The notes below the pieces were generated by a model, which was given only the letters and a program-made list of their open reading frames with translations, was not told where the DNA came from and did not search any database. From NCBI RefSeq assembly GCF_004791025.1, contig NZ_SRUO01000002.1:124001-188000 (forward strand): a stretch of 64,000 nt of DNA. The letters are read 5' to 3'. The DNA is from Mesorhizobium sp. M4B.F.Ca.ET.203.01.1.1 (lineage in GTDB: Bacteria; Pseudomonadota; Alphaproteobacteria; Rhizobiales; Rhizobiaceae). Made by a program: the position numbers and the translations under genes. This document shows, piece by piece, positions 16,501 through 26,336 of the stretch (within the stretch, counting starts at the first letter, position 1; the number at the start of each line of letters is the position of its first letter).

Positions 16501-17904
16501 GTGCAGCGGTTTGAATCAGGGGCAATCATTGATGGTTTCGAACTGGTCGAACGACTGCCGTCCGGCGGCATGGCCTCGCTCTGGCGCGCAAACAGCCCGC
16601 AGTTCGATTTCCCGCTGGTGTTGAAAGTCCCTTTCCTGGATCCGGGAGGCGATGTCTCCGTCATACTGGGCTTCGAGGCGGAAGAGTTGATCCTCAGGCG
16701 CTTGTCAGGTCCGCATGTACCCCGCTTCGTGGCCTCAGGAAACCTTTCAGAAATTCCTTTCATAGCCATGGAGTTCGTGGCCGGCACAAGTCTCGCCCAG
16801 CTGATCAGCAATGCGCCACTGCCAGCTGACGAGGTCGCGAGGGTCGGCTCCGAAATTGCCAAGGCGCTCGCCGCCCTGCATCGCCAAAAAGTGGTGCATC
16901 TCGATCTCAAGCCCGAAAATGTCATTCTTGCCGAGCGCGGCGCGGTGCTTCTCGATTTCGGGCTCGCGCGGCATGCAGAGCTTCCCGATCTTCTCGGCGC
17001 GGAAAGCTCCGTGCCGATGGGCTCCGCCGCCTACATGGCACCCGAACAAGTGCTTGCCGAAAGAGGCGACCCTGCAAGCGATCTTTTTGCGCTTGGCTGC
17101 ATTCTTTACCAGCTGGCAACTGGCGAAGAACCGTTCGGGCGACCGGCGACTTTCGCCGGAATGAAGCGACGGCTCTACCACGCCCCCAGGCCACCGCGGG
17201 ACCTGAACGGAGCCATCCCGCGGTGGTTGGAGGCAATCACGCTTCGGTGCATGGAGGTGGACAGGTCCAAGCGATATGTCGATGCCGCTCACGTGCTGTC
17301 CGATCTAAGGAACCCCGATCAGGTGGTGGTGACGCGGCACCTGCCTCGGAGCAAGGGAATTTGGGCCACGATCCTCGGTCTGCTTCGCAAGACTGACGAC
17401 AAGTTGCTTGTCGGGATGCCGGCAGATCCCAGGCTTCTGGCCGGACCATCCATTGTTTTGGTCGCCGTCGATCTGGCCAACGGAAACGATCCGCTGGCCA
17501 GGGAGGTTCTGAGCGAGACCGCGCGCGTCCTTGGCTCGCGAGAAGACTCGTGGTTGGCCTGTGTGACAGTCCTGAAGACCGAGATTATCGGCGACACGCC
17601 CACGGTGGACGAGTCGGGCCGTTCGGAATATTTGAAGCGGCTGGTTGCCCTGAAGGATTGGTCCCGCCCGCTACATCTGCCGGAGGATCGCATCAGCTAT
17701 CATGTTCTGGAGGCGGTCAGCCCCGCCGATGCGATCCTCAACTACGCTGAGCACAACGACGTCGGGCATATCGTTGTCGGGGCACGGGCGTCTTCCGCCA
17801 TTCGCCGGCACCTCGGCAGTGTTTCTACCAAGGTGGTAGCACAGGCGCTTTGCTCGGTTTCAGTCGTGCGGTTGAAGGCGGTCGAAGAACAAGGGCGTCG
17901 GTGA
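16501..17904 (+). CDS. Serine/threonine protein kinase fused to a universal stress domain
   Basis: 467-residue fusion starting at GTG. Residues 12-280 form a Hanks-type kinase: glycine loop LPSGGMASLW, ATP-anchoring Lys42 (VLKVPF), catalytic loop HLDLKPENV with Asp135, DFG motif at 152-154 (LLDFGLAR) and MGSAAYMAPEQ in the activation segment. After a linker, about 310-460 fold as a Usp domain (IVLVAVDLANGND to HIVVGARASSAIRRHLGSVS), with a GARA-RRHLGS nucleotide-loop pattern. No membrane segment is seen, so it is cytoplasmic. It sits directly behind a phosphoesterase in a FixK-box operon. A stress-nucleotide-tuned kinase is inferred; substrates are unknown. Confidence 0.88.
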   Translation: MQRFESGAIIDGFELVERLPSGGMASLWRANSPQFDFPLVLKVPFLDPGGDVSVILGFEAEELILRRLSGPHVPRFVASGNLSEIPFIAMEFVAGTSLAQLISNAPLPADEVARVGSEIAKALAALHRQKVVHLDLKPENVILAERGAVLLDFGLARHAELPDLLGAESSVPMGSAAYMAPEQVLAERGDPASDLFALGCILYQLATGEEPFGRPATFAGMKRRLYHAPRPPRDLNGAIPRWLEAITLRCMEVDRSKRYVDAAHVLSDLRNPDQVVVTRHLPRSKGIWATILGLLRKTDDKLLVGMPADPRLLAGPSIVLVAVDLANGNDPLAREVLSETARVLGSREDSWLACVTVLKTEIIGDTPTVDESGRSEYLKRLVALKDWSRPLHLPEDRISYHVLEAVSPADAILNYAEHNDVGHIVVGARASSAIRRHLGSVSTKVVAQALCSVSVVRLKAVEEQGRR

Positions 17905-17938
17905 GCCGCTGCGCGCAAGGACCCGCCGGGACGCCGCC

Positions 17939-18760
17939 TCAGTTTGATAGCAGTCGATTGATTGCCCCCTGTTTCAGCAGGGAGCGTGTCATGCCGCCGA
18001 AGGCCCATTCCCGGATCCGGCTGTGACCATAGCCGCCCGCGACCACAAGTCCTGCATCCATCGCACGGGCGAGTTCGGCAACGGCTTCGCAGGGATCTGC
18101 ATTGCCGACGCCTATAACTTCGGATCTTGCCTTAACGCCATGCCTCGCCAGGAACCGGACAACGTCCTCGGCACTTTCGCGTGCGTTTCTCTGGCCCTGT
18201 TCCTCGATTGTCGCCACGAGCACATGTTGTGCGCCTGTCAAGAAGGGCATTGCATCGCTGACTGCGCGCCTTGCCTCGCGCGTGTTCTTCCAGGCGACAA
18301 GAACATTCTTTGGGTTGAGCGGAGCCAGGTTATCGACCGCAATCAGCACCGGCCGGCCCGCGGACAGCACCAGACTACCGGCATCTACGACACGGTGGCG
18401 ATCGCTGGCGACGCCCTTTGCCGGCGCTCCCGTGACAATAAGGTCGGCGGCGCGGGCATGCATCGCGAGCAGACCTGTCGGATCTCCGATCTCCTCGCGC
18501 CAGAAAGCTCTGTCCCCGCCAATGCGGAGGAATTCCTCCTGCATCACCTTCAGGCGATCTTCGATTTCCGCCCTGCGTTGGCGCATTATCTCCGCAGCTG
18601 CAGCGGCGCCATTGTCTCCCGACACAAAGACATAGGCATCCGCCGCGGCGAAACCGATCAGTGTGGCATCGAACCGTTGCGCCAATTCCTGGGCATAACG
18701 CGCGCGGGGGGACGCCGGAGAATCGATGTCCAGTTGTACAATAATGGTGTTGAAGATCAT
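17939..18760 (-). CDS. Universal stress protein, two Usp domains
   Basis: 273-residue tandem Usp. MIFNTIIVQLDIDSPASPR begins domain one and VLVAWKNTREARRAVSDAMP begins domain two. GGYGHSRIREWAFGGMTRSL at the C terminus is the ATP-binding loop. The ATG at 18760 follows GGAG; an upstream in-frame ATG at 18778 is less likely. It belongs to the same close subgroup as the Usp proteins at 48151 and 61053. It ends 34 bp from the kinase-Usp gene, facing it tail to tail. No perfect FixK box was found upstream. Confidence 0.9.
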   Translation of the reverse strand: MIFNTIIVQLDIDSPASPRARYAQELAQRFDATLIGFAAADAYVFVSGDNGAAAAAEIMRQRRAEIEDRLKVMQEEFLRIGGDRAFWREEIGDPTGLLAMHARAADLIVTGAPAKGVASDRHRVVDAGSLVLSAGRPVLIAVDNLAPLNPKNVLVAWKNTREARRAVSDAMPFLTGAQHVLVATIEEQGQRNARESAEDVVRFLARHGVKARSEVIGVGNADPCEAVAELARAMDAGLVVAGGYGHSRIREWAFGGMTRSLLKQGAINRLLSN

Positions 18761-18897
18761 TTTGTGTCTCCACAGCATGCTTGTCGCACGGTCGTTTGAG
18801 GTTCGGTCACGACACTTGTGATCACCAGCCGCGCTGCCTGCCGCGGCGGCGCATCGTCATCGCCTTTTCGACCTATGGAGGGTGCCCGGCGCACGAC

Positions 18898-20520
18898 CTA
18901 CATCGTCATTTCCGGTTCGAGAGCACGCTCCTTGGCCGGTTCGGGGATTTCCGTCATGGTCGCTTCGGTCAAGAGCAGAACACTGGCGACCGAGACGGCG
19001 TTTTCAAGTGCGATGCGCACCACCTTGGTTGGATCGATGATGCCGGCTTCGACGAGGTCAACATACTCTTTGCGTCCGGCATCGAAGCCAAAGTTTCCCG
19101 ACCCCTCGATCATCTTGGCGATAACCACGCCACCGTCGACAGCCGAATTCTCGGCAATCTGCCGGACAGGCGTTTCGAGAGCGCGCCGGAGTATCTGCAC
19201 GCCGGTCCTCTCGTCGCCCTCGGACAGTTTTTCTTCATCAGCTACCGTGGCGATGCAGCGCAGCAGCGCAAGCCCGCCGCCAGGCACCACGCCCTCGGCA
19301 ACCGCAGCCTTGGTGGCGCTGATAGCGTCGTCTAGTGCCTCCTTCTTCGACTTCATTTCGGCCTCGGTTGGAGCCCCGACTTTTATGACGGCAACACCGC
19401 CGGCAAGCTTAGCCAGCCGCTCTTGCAGCTTTTCGCGATCGTAGTCGCTGGTCGTGCTCTCGATCTCGCGCCGGATCTGCTCTACGCGACCCTTGATTGC
19501 CTTGGCGTCTCCGCCACCGCCGATGATCGTCGTGTTGTCCTTATCGACGACCACGCGTTTGGCACGCCCCAACTGCGCCATCGTGACATTTTCGAGCTTG
19601 AGGCCAATATCCTCGGAGATGACCTGAGCGTCTGTCAGCACAGCTATGTCCTGCAGCATAGCCTTGCGCCGATCGCCGAAACCGGGCGCCTTGACTGCAC
19701 AGTTCTTGAAGGTGCCCCGGATTTGATTGACGATGAGCGTGGCAAGCGCCTCGCCTTCGACTTCTTCGGCGACAACCAGCAGAGGCGAGCCCGACTTGGC
19801 CACGGCTTCCAGCAACTTGATGAGATCGTTCAGCGAAGCGATTTTCTTCTCCACGATCAGCACCAGCGCGTCTTCCAGGACCGCTTCCATCTTCTCGGGA
19901 TCGGTCACGAAATACGGTGAAAGGAACCCGCGATCGAACTGCATGCCTTCGACGACGTCCAGAACGGTTTCAGTGGTCTTCGACTCTTCGACCGTAATGA
20001 CTCCTTCACCGCCGACCTTTTCAATCGCCTCGCCAACCAACTGGCCGATGAGCGGGTCGTTGTGCGCCGAGATCGTGGCCACCTGTTCCTTTTCGCGCCG
20101 GGTCGAGACCGGTCGAGATATTTGCTTGAGTGTCTCGATCGCGCGCTTGGTGGCGCGATCGAGGCCGCGCTTGATGTCGATCGCGCTGGCGCCGGCGACG
20201 ACATTGCGAACGCCATCGGCAAACATCGCGTGAGCGAGGATGGTCGATGTGCTGGTGCCGTCGCCAACCATATCGCCGGTCTTCTCGGCTGCTTGTCTCA
20301 GCATCCTGGCGCCGAGATTTTCTTCCGGGTCCTTCAGGTCGAATTCCTTGGCGATCGTCACCCCGTCGTTGCAAACGATCGGGGCACCCCATCTTTTTTC
20401 GATCAGTACAGATTTCGAGCGCGGCCCGAGCGTCACGCGCACGGCATCGGCGAGCTGTGTCGCGCCGCGAAGGATCTTTTCGCGTGCGGCTGAGCGGAAC
20501 AGTACTTGTTTATGGGCCAT
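18898..20520 (-). CDS. groEL: Chaperonin GroEL, divergent copy without GroES neighbour
   Basis: 540-residue chaperonin 60. The order of motifs is standard: [52 protein letters not shown] for ATP binding, and [12 protein letters not shown]. Several normally fixed positions differ (LGPRSKSV for [16 protein letters not shown] for GDGTTTAT), and the tail ends RALEPEMTM without the usual GGM repeats. No groES is adjacent. The ATG at 20520 ([10 protein letters not shown]) is clear; the longer frame to 20601 would run over a FixK box. That box ends 57 bp upstream. This looks like an accessory GroEL made under low oxygen. Confidence 0.93.
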   Translation of the reverse strand: MAHKQVLFRSAAREKILRGATQLADAVRVTLGPRSKSVLIEKRWGAPIVCNDGVTIAKEFDLKDPEENLGARMLRQAAEKTGDMVGDGTSTSTILAHAMFADGVRNVVAGASAIDIKRGLDRATKRAIETLKQISRPVSTRREKEQVATISAHNDPLIGQLVGEAIEKVGGEGVITVEESKTTETVLDVVEGMQFDRGFLSPYFVTDPEKMEAVLEDALVLIVEKKIASLNDLIKLLEAVAKSGSPLLVVAEEVEGEALATLIVNQIRGTFKNCAVKAPGFGDRRKAMLQDIAVLTDAQVISEDIGLKLENVTMAQLGRAKRVVVDKDNTTIIGGGGDAKAIKGRVEQIRREIESTTSDYDREKLQERLAKLAGGVAVIKVGAPTEAEMKSKKEALDDAISATKAAVAEGVVPGGGLALLRCIATVADEEKLSEGDERTGVQILRRALETPVRQIAENSAVDGGVVIAKMIEGSGNFGFDAGRKEYVDLVEAGIIDPTKVVRIALENAVSVASVLLLTEATMTEIPEPAKERALEPEMTM

Positions 20521-20577
20521 GACCGTCTCCGAAATCTGTTGGCCAGTCTGAGCTAACAGGCATCCCGTCGGTCGGCC

Positions 20578-20591
20578 TTGATACGTATCAA
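20578..20591. promoter_or_regulatory. FixK/FNR-type box, fully palindromic
   Basis: TTGATACGTATCAA is palindromic across all 14 bases and matches the FNR/FixK consensus arms TTGAT and ATCAA. It ends 57 bp from the groEL start. Confidence 0.8.
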
Positions 20592-20609
20592 TCGCGATCA
20601 AGGGCCATG

Positions 20610-20623
20610 TTGACGAAGATCAA
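20610..20623. promoter_or_regulatory. FixK/FNR-type box
   Basis: TTGACGAAGATCAA, 55 bp before the start of the frameshifted plus-strand gene at 20679. Its centre is 32 bp, about three helical turns, from the groEL box. Confidence 0.7.
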
Positions 20624-20678
20624 TGACGACGGGACGCGTTACCTGCGTGATGGGATCGATCCAATCTGGAGGAGGACC

Positions 20679-20926
20679 ATGCGGACGAATGAAACGCCCC
20701 GATACGACGACAGCGTGAATACCACGGGTTGCTGCCCCAGGTTCAATCGCGAGGGCTGGGACGGTAGCACCTGCACTTCAAGGGCAAGCGGTTTGTGAAA
20801 GCGAAAACCCACAGTGTCATGCACATCCCGATGAACATGGGCGGCGTGTTCGCGCGCGTTAGGACGAACCCGGAGGTGAGACGATGCCAGCAATGTCCCG
20901 CTCCAACGAGACTATCGTCGGAATAG
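20679..20926 (+). pseudogene. Frameshifted small conserved gene
   Basis: The frame from ATG 20679 reads DDSVNTTGCCPRFNREGWDG and then loses sense near 20764. From there a second frame continues HLHFKGKRFVKAKTHSVMHI and PMNMGGVFARV to a stop at 20924-20926. Together they make one compact protein of about 75 residues with a Cys-Cys-Pro-Arg motif. A FixK box lies 55 bp upstream at the normal spacing, and the SRPBCC gene follows, so a regulated two-gene unit is likely. I do not recognise a named function. Either the gene is broken or one base is misread; the second half is overlapped by the next start. Confidence 0.6.
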
Positions 20927-21405
20927 AATGCGCGGCTGAGACCGTGTTTGCCTATCTTGATGACCACAGGCATCTGGGTGCTCATATGAGCACCTCGTCA
21001 TGGATGATGCTCGGTTCGAAAATGCACTACGAATTCGATGCAGGCGAAGCCCGCTTGATCGGCTCCAAGTTCGGATTCCATGGAAAAATACTTGGAATTG
21101 CGCTGTCCGCCGAACAGGTGGTTACAATCCGGACGCCGCCCAAACTGAAGGTCTGGGAGACCATCGGAGCGCCAAGTCTATGGGTGATCGGCCGCTATCG
21201 GATGGGTTTCGAAATAGTGCCCGAGGCGAGAGGGTCCCGGCTTCGAGTCTTCATCGAATACGACCTGCCGGAGGCGGAACCGTCCCGTTGGCTTGGCCTG
21301 ATCTTTGCGAATGCATACGCGCGCTGGTGTACTGGCCGGATGGCGAAAGACGCAGCCCGTTATTTCGCGACGGCGGGGGCTCGGGCAGTCCCTTTGAAAG
21401 GCTGA
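20884..21405 (+). CDS. SRPBCC-fold (START/polyketide cyclase-like) protein
   Basis: 173-residue protein with the SRPBCC pattern: N-terminal strand [20 protein letters not shown] followed by HLGAHM, middle strands [17 protein letters not shown], and the C-terminal helix [20 protein letters not shown]. Such folds bind hydrophobic ligands in a deep cavity; the ligand here is unknown. The start is ATG 20884, with ATG 20893 as an alternative. It follows the frameshifted gene and probably shares its FixK-controlled transcript. Its last 46 bp overlap the end of arcC on the other strand. Confidence 0.7.
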   Translation: MPAMSRSNETIVGIECAAETVFAYLDDHRHLGAHMSTSSWMMLGSKMHYEFDAGEARLIGSKFGFHGKILGIALSAEQVVTIRTPPKLKVWETIGAPSLWVIGRYRMGFEIVPEARGSRLRVFIEYDLPEAEPSRWLGLIFANAYARWCTGRMAKDAARYFATAGARAVPLKG

Positions 21406-22322
21406 GCGGGACGAGCGGCGGCTTCGAACCGTGTGCCGCGCTCTCCTCTGACGATTTCGCTGGCATCATCGAGCTTGCCGATCGCTGCAGGTTTGCCCGT
21501 TGCATCAGCGAACTCGATTGCGGAGCTGACCTTCGGCCCCATGGAGCCGGCCGCAAAATCCCGCCCCGATATCTCGGTCGTTGCAACCCGACGGAGCGCG
21601 CGGGCGGTGGCGGTGCCGTGGCCACTATAGACCGCATCGACATCGGTCAGCATCAGCAGCATGTCGGCCTTCAGCTGGCGCGCGAGAAGTGAACTCGCCA
21701 GATCCTTGTCGATAACGGCTTCTACGCCGCACAGGCTGCCGTCGTCCCGCGCTATCACCGGGACTCCGCCGCCGCCCGTGCAAATGACGATGACGCCGCG
21801 TTCGACGAGAAACGAAATCACGGAGCCTTCAAGAATCTCCAGCGGCCTGGGCGAGGGCACGACCCGGCGCCACTTATCGCCATCGGGCGCGATCTGCCAG
21901 CTGCGTTCGTGGGCAAGCCTATGTGCTGTGTCCTCGTCATAGACCGGGCCGATCGGCTTCGTCGGGTGAGCGAAAGCCGGATCGTACGGGTCGACTTTCA
22001 CCTGCGTCAGCAGCGTCGCGAACAGCCTTTCCTTTAAGAGGTTGCCGAGCTCCTGCTCAATCACATAGCCGATCATGCCAGCGCTTTCAGCGCCAAGGAC
22101 GTCGAGTGGGAATGCGCCGCCATCCGGAGCGGCCGCCGCCTGGAGGGCCAGAAGCCCCACCTGCGGGCCGTTGCCATGCGTGACTACAATCGAGTGCCCT
22201 TCGCCGACGAGTGCCCCGAGTACGGATGCGGCGCGCTTGATGTTGGCACGCTGGTTTTCGGCGGTCATCGGTTCGCCGCGGCGCAGCAGCGCGTTACCTC
22301 CGAGTGCAACGACGATCAGCAT
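21360..22322 (-). CDS. arcC: Carbamate kinase
   Basis: 320-residue amino acid kinase fold enzyme that makes ATP from carbamoyl phosphate, releasing ammonia and CO2. [20 protein letters not shown] at the N terminus, [24 protein letters not shown] and the C-terminal [17 protein letters not shown] are family motifs. The ATG at 22322 is one base past the end of arcB, so translation is coupled. It is the last gene of arcDABC. Its 3' end overlaps the opposing SRPBCC gene by 46 bp. Confidence 0.95.
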   Translation of the reverse strand: MLIVVALGGNALLRRGEPMTAENQRANIKRAASVLGALVGEGHSIVVTHGNGPQVGLLALQAAAAPDGGAFPLDVLGAESAGMIGYVIEQELGNLLKERLFATLLTQVKVDPYDPAFAHPTKPIGPVYDEDTAHRLAHERSWQIAPDGDKWRRVVPSPRPLEILEGSVISFLVERGVIVICTGGGGVPVIARDDGSLCGVEAVIDKDLASSLLARQLKADMLLMLTDVDAVYSGHGTATARALRRVATTEISGRDFAAGSMGPKVSSAIEFADATGKPAAIGKLDDASEIVRGERGTRFEAAARPAQPFKGTARAPAVAK

Positions 22323-22323
22323 C

Positions 22324-23325
22324 TCAGTTGCCGATCGTGGCGACGAGCAGGGCCTTGATCGTATGCATGCGGTTTTCGGCCTGGTCGAAGACGATCGATG
22401 CGCCCGATTCAAACACCTCGTCAGTGACCTCCATGCAGTCGATGCCATACTCCTTCGCGATGAACGCGCCTATCTCGGTGTCGGTGTCGTGGAATGCCGG
22501 CAGGCAATGCATGAACTTGACATGAGGGTTGCCCGCGGCAGCCATCACTTCGCTCGTGACCCGATAGGGCGTCAAAAGGCGGATACGCTCGGCCCAGCCC
22601 GATTTGTCCTCACCCATCGACATCCACACGTCGGTGTAGACAAAGTCGGCGCCCTGGACGCAGCCCATCACGTCTTCGTCCAGCCTGAAGCGGCCGCTGC
22701 TTTGTGCTGCAAGGTCTCTGACATGGGCGCAGAATTCCTCGTCCGGCCAAAGTTCCCTTGGCGAGGCAATGCGCATGTCGATGCCGACCTTGGCTGCGCC
22801 CAGTGCCAGCGACAGCGCGACATTGTCACGTCCTTCGCCGACGAAGGTGACGGTCATGTCCGAAAGGTGCTTGTGCGTGAACTCGCGCATGGTCATGAAA
22901 TCGGCGAGGATCTGTGTCGGATGCGCTTCGTCGGTAAGGCCGTTGTAGACGGGCACGCCCGCGTGCGCGGCAAGCAGTTCGGCCTGGTGCTGGCCAAAAC
23001 CGCGATACTCGATCGCATCGTACATGCGGCCGAGCACGCGCGCTGTATCCTTCATGGATTCCTTGTGGCCGATATGGCTGCCGGTGGGGCCGAAATAGGT
23101 GACGTGGGCGCCCTGATCATAGGCCGCCACCTCGAATCCGGTTCTGGTGCGCGTCGAGTCCTTCTCGAAGATCAGCGCGATATTCTTCCTGATGAGACGC
23201 GGTATCTCGTGGCCCGCGAGCTTGGCCGCCTTGAGGTCGGCGGCCAGTTTCAGAAGAAAGCGGATCTCGTCGGCCGTGAGATCGTCGAGCGTGAGCACCG
23301 AGCGGCCGTGAAGGTTGATCGACAT
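22324..23325 (-). CDS. arcB: Ornithine carbamoyltransferase, catabolic type
   Basis: 333-residue enzyme that phosphorolyses citrulline to ornithine and carbamoyl phosphate in the arginine deiminase pathway. [20 protein letters not shown] holds the carbamoyl phosphate loop (STRTR at 57-61), [15 protein letters not shown] the second, and [10 protein letters not shown] the ornithine-side Cys. The length and the position between arcA and arcC point to the catabolic role rather than arginine synthesis. The ATG at 23325 lies 18 bp after arcA. Confidence 0.93.
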   Translation of the reverse strand: MSINLHGRSVLTLDDLTADEIRFLLKLAADLKAAKLAGHEIPRLIRKNIALIFEKDSTRTRTGFEVAAYDQGAHVTYFGPTGSHIGHKESMKDTARVLGRMYDAIEYRGFGQHQAELLAAHAGVPVYNGLTDEAHPTQILADFMTMREFTHKHLSDMTVTFVGEGRDNVALSLALGAAKVGIDMRIASPRELWPDEEFCAHVRDLAAQSSGRFRLDEDVMGCVQGADFVYTDVWMSMGEDKSGWAERIRLLTPYRVTSEVMAAAGNPHVKFMHCLPAFHDTDTEIGAFIAKEYGIDCMEVTDEVFESGASIVFDQAENRMHTIKALLVATIGN

Positions 23326-23343
23326 CGGGAATTTCCTTTCCGG

Positions 23344-24558
23344 TCAAATCGGATCGCGGGCAATCGGGCAGGTCATACAGTGGCCGCCGCCCCGACCACG
23401 GCTGAGTTCAGCGCCTTCAACGGTGATCACTTCAATCCCGGCGCGACGCAGCAGCGTGTTGGTATAGACATTGCGGTCGTAGCCGATGACGACGCCGGGT
23501 TCGACGGCAACGACGTTGTTGCCGTCGTCCCATTGCTCGCGCTCGGCCTCGTAACGGTCGCCACCGGTGGCGATGATGCGCAGCGAATTCAGTCCAAGCG
23601 CTTCTGCAACCACTGCCGTGAAAGGCTCCGTCTCATCCGTGACCTTGACGGCCGCCTCGCCATCGCCCGGTCGCAGAGAGAAGGTTCGCAGGCGGTCGAC
23701 CACCGGCGGGTACATGGTCACCAGGTCGCGGTCGCAGAAGGTGAAGACGGTGTCGAGATGCATGAAACTGCGGTCCCGCGGCATCAGGGCTGCGATGACG
23801 CGTGTCGCTTCACCGGCCGCGAACAGGCTGCGTGCGAGGTCGCCCACGGCTTGCGGCGTGGTACGTTCTCCCATTCCGACAAGCACTGTTCCGCCGCCGA
23901 TCGGCATCACGTCTCCACCTTCCAGACTGGTGCCTGTTCCCAAACCTGGCGATACGAAGGGGAGGCCGCTGTCGCGAAAACGGGGATGGAAGCGGTACAC
24001 TGCTTCCACGTTGGCCGCCTCCGGGCGCCTCGCCGGCCAGTACATGGCGTTGACCGAAACTGATCCGTAGATCCAGCAGGAACTGTCGCGCGTGAAAAGC
24101 TGGTTCGGCAGCGGCGGAAGCACGAAGTCCTGGGGAGCAAGTGTCCTTCCGGTCAGTCCCTTCGGCTGGAAAGGAAGCTCGGCACGGGCAATGCCGCCGA
24201 CTAGAAAGGACGCCAGCTGCTCCGGTGGCATGTCGTTTAGCCATCCACGCAACTCGTCGACCATATCCAGTCCGACGACACCGGGATGGACCCGGCGATC
24301 GAGAAGCCAGTCGCGCGCCTTGCTGATGGTCATGGCCTCCGCAAGGAGCTCTCCAAAGGAGTGCACCACCACGCCGCGTTCGCGCAACGCATCGACGAAG
24401 ACGTCATGTTCCTGGCGTGCGCGCTTGACCCACAATACGTCGTCGAACAGCAGCGCCTTGCAGTTCTCGGGCGTGAGCCTGCGCAGGCTGAGGTCCGGTC
24501 GATGGACCATCACCTCGCGCAGGCGGCCGACTTCGGAATGGACTCCCAGGCCTGTCAT
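23344..24558 (-). CDS. arcA: Arginine deiminase
   Basis: 404-residue enzyme that converts arginine to citrulline and ammonia. [52 protein letters not shown] and [12 protein letters not shown] are family blocks with the catalytic Asp, Glu and His. The C terminus [14 protein letters not shown] gives the nucleophile Cys394. The ATG at 24558 ([11 protein letters not shown]) was chosen because similarity begins there. It follows arcD by 10 bp in the arcDABC operon behind a FixK box. Ammonia and ATP from this pathway would help in acid or oxygen-poor conditions. Confidence 0.95.
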   Translation of the reverse strand: MTGLGVHSEVGRLREVMVHRPDLSLRRLTPENCKALLFDDVLWVKRARQEHDVFVDALRERGVVVHSFGELLAEAMTISKARDWLLDRRVHPGVVGLDMVDELRGWLNDMPPEQLASFLVGGIARAELPFQPKGLTGRTLAPQDFVLPPLPNQLFTRDSSCWIYGSVSVNAMYWPARRPEAANVEAVYRFHPRFRDSGLPFVSPGLGTGTSLEGGDVMPIGGGTVLVGMGERTTPQAVGDLARSLFAAGEATRVIAALMPRDRSFMHLDTVFTFCDRDLVTMYPPVVDRLRTFSLRPGDGEAAVKVTDETEPFTAVVAEALGLNSLRIIATGGDRYEAEREQWDDGNNVVAVEPGVVIGYDRNVYTNTLLRRAGIEVITVEGAELSRGRGGGHCMTCPIARDPI

Positions 24559-24568
24559 CGTGCGTCCT

Positions 24569-26035
24569 TCAGAGCGGGCTGATAGCGCCGGTCCACATCT
24601 CGTAGACGGCCAGGATGGCGACAGCGACGAGGGCTGCAGCGACAGCAGCTTCCACAGGATGGAAGACACGCTGGTTGGTTTCGCGACGTGCCCAGACGTA
24701 GAGAATGATGCCGGGCGCATAAAGGATCGCGCACATGAACAGATATGCCGGTCCTGCCGCGTAGACGAGCCACAGGCCGTACACTGTCGCCAATATGCCA
24801 GCGAAAAGGGGGCCAGCGCGTTGCTCGCCATTCTCATAACTCTCTCCGGTCAATGCGAGCTTGGCCGCGTAGGCCCCGGAGAAGATGTAAGGTACGAGAA
24901 TGGCTGCCGACGCGATATAGAACAGTGCCTGGTAGGTGCTCTGTGCGAACAGCGTGATAACCAGGAACGCCTGCACGAGCAGGTTGGTGATCAGGAGCGA
25001 GGTCGACGGCACGCCCCGCTCGCTCTCGTGGCCGAAGAACTTCGGCATCGTGCCGTCTTTGCCGGCAACGTGCGGAATTTCCGCGGCAAGCAGCGTCCAA
25101 CTCAGGAACGCGCCGACCACGGACACAACAAGCGCGATGTTGATGAGGATGGCGCCCCACGGTCCGACAACCGCCTCCAGGACACCTGCCATGGAGGGGT
25201 TCTTCAACGCGGCGAGCTCAGTTTGGCTGAGGATGCCGAGCGACAGCAGCGAAACCAGCGCGTAGAGAGCGAGGCAGGTGAAGAATCCGAGAACAGTCGC
25301 CTTCGCGATGTCGCTGCGGCGTTCCGCACGGGCTGAAAATACGCTTGCTCCCTCGATGCCGATGAAGACCCACAGCGTCACCAGCATCGTGCTCTTCACC
25401 TGTGCGGCAATCGAGCCGAGACTGGCGTTGCCAAGCCCGCTGAAGTCGAGAGACCAGACCTGAAGCTTGAAAGCCACAGCGACGATCCCGACAAACAGCA
25501 CCACAGGAGCAATCTTCGCCACCGTGACGACCAAGTTGACGACTGCTGCCTGACGGATGCCTGCCAGAACCAGGACGTGGATCAGCCACAACAGGACAGA
25601 CGCGCCGAGCACCGCCTGCCAGGTATTGCCGTCGCCGAAAGCTGGAAAGAAGTAGGACAAAGCGCTGAACACGATCACCGCATAGGAGACATTGCCGACC
25701 CAGGCGCTGATCCAGTAACCCCAGGCGCTGTTGAAGCCGATGAAGGGACCGAAGCCGGCCTTGGCGTAGGCGTAGGGACCCGCGTCGAGTTCTGGTCGCC
25801 TTACCGCGAGCGACTGATAGACGAAAACAAGCGCCAGCATCCCAACCGCGGTGATCGCCCAGCCAATCAGGATCGCAAGAGGGCCGGCGCCGGTCGCCAT
25901 GTTCTGCGGCAGGCTGAACACGCCGGAGCCCACCATCGAGCCGATTACCAATGCGGTCAGGGAACCCAGTCGAAGCTTGGCAGAAGTCGTCGACGTGACT
26001 TTTCGGATCGGGATATCGATTCCAGCCGTAGCCAT
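24569..26035 (-). CDS. arcD: Arginine:ornithine antiporter, APC family
   Basis: 488-residue membrane protein with about twelve helices. [20 protein letters not shown] near residue 27 is the substrate-binding first helix of APC-type antiporters, followed by [20 protein letters not shown] and [20 protein letters not shown]. It should exchange external arginine for internal ornithine, feeding the deiminase pathway. The ATG at 26035 ([12 protein letters not shown]) follows GGGGAGAG; the longer frame would run over the FixK box that ends 61 bp upstream. It is the first gene of the operon. Confidence 0.9.
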   Translation of the reverse strand: MATAGIDIPIRKVTSTTSAKLRLGSLTALVIGSMVGSGVFSLPQNMATGAGPLAILIGWAITAVGMLALVFVYQSLAVRRPELDAGPYAYAKAGFGPFIGFNSAWGYWISAWVGNVSYAVIVFSALSYFFPAFGDGNTWQAVLGASVLLWLIHVLVLAGIRQAAVVNLVVTVAKIAPVVLFVGIVAVAFKLQVWSLDFSGLGNASLGSIAAQVKSTMLVTLWVFIGIEGASVFSARAERRSDIAKATVLGFFTCLALYALVSLLSLGILSQTELAALKNPSMAGVLEAVVGPWGAILINIALVVSVVGAFLSWTLLAAEIPHVAGKDGTMPKFFGHESERGVPSTSLLITNLLVQAFLVITLFAQSTYQALFYIASAAILVPYIFSGAYAAKLALTGESYENGEQRAGPLFAGILATVYGLWLVYAAGPAYLFMCAILYAPGIILYVWARRETNQRVFHPVEAAVAAALVAVAILAVYEMWTGAISPL

Positions 26036-26096
26036 GATGCTCTCCCCAATTTGAAACTTTGATGGGGGATATTGAACAGGAAACAGGTCGGGGGCC

Positions 26097-26110
26097 TTGA
26101 CGTGGGTCAA
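26097..26110. promoter_or_regulatory. FixK/FNR-type box of the arc operon
   Basis: TTGACGTGGGTCAA, 61 bp before the arcD start. Confidence 0.75.
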
Positions 26111-26243
26111 GCGGCAAATGGTTGGCGCGCGGCCGTAAAGCCCAACCGGCGGGCATTACCTGACGATCCGTCACGGCACCGATCTACACCCTCAAACTGG
26201 CTGGCAGTTGCACCGGCGCCGCTAATGAGTCGCGCCGATCAGT

Positions 26244-26257
26244 TTGATTTGGCGCAA
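26244..26257. promoter_or_regulatory. Degenerate FixK-type box before the cupredoxin gene
   Basis: TTGATTTGGCGCAA differs at one defined position from TTGA-N6-TCAA and ends 79 bp before the cupredoxin start. Possibly a weak site. Confidence 0.35.
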
Positions 26258-26336
26258 GGACGGCGCGGGACTCCGCGAACAGGATGACAATCAGGACGTA
26301 GAGCGCTTTCTGCCGCCGTCCTGAAGGAGGTTCGCC

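Noticed and set aside
22075..24063. 662-codon open frame on the plus strand across arcB and arcA
   Set aside because: Antisense to clearly functional arc genes with all active-site motifs; it is a by-product of GC-rich codon use and has no family-like sequence.
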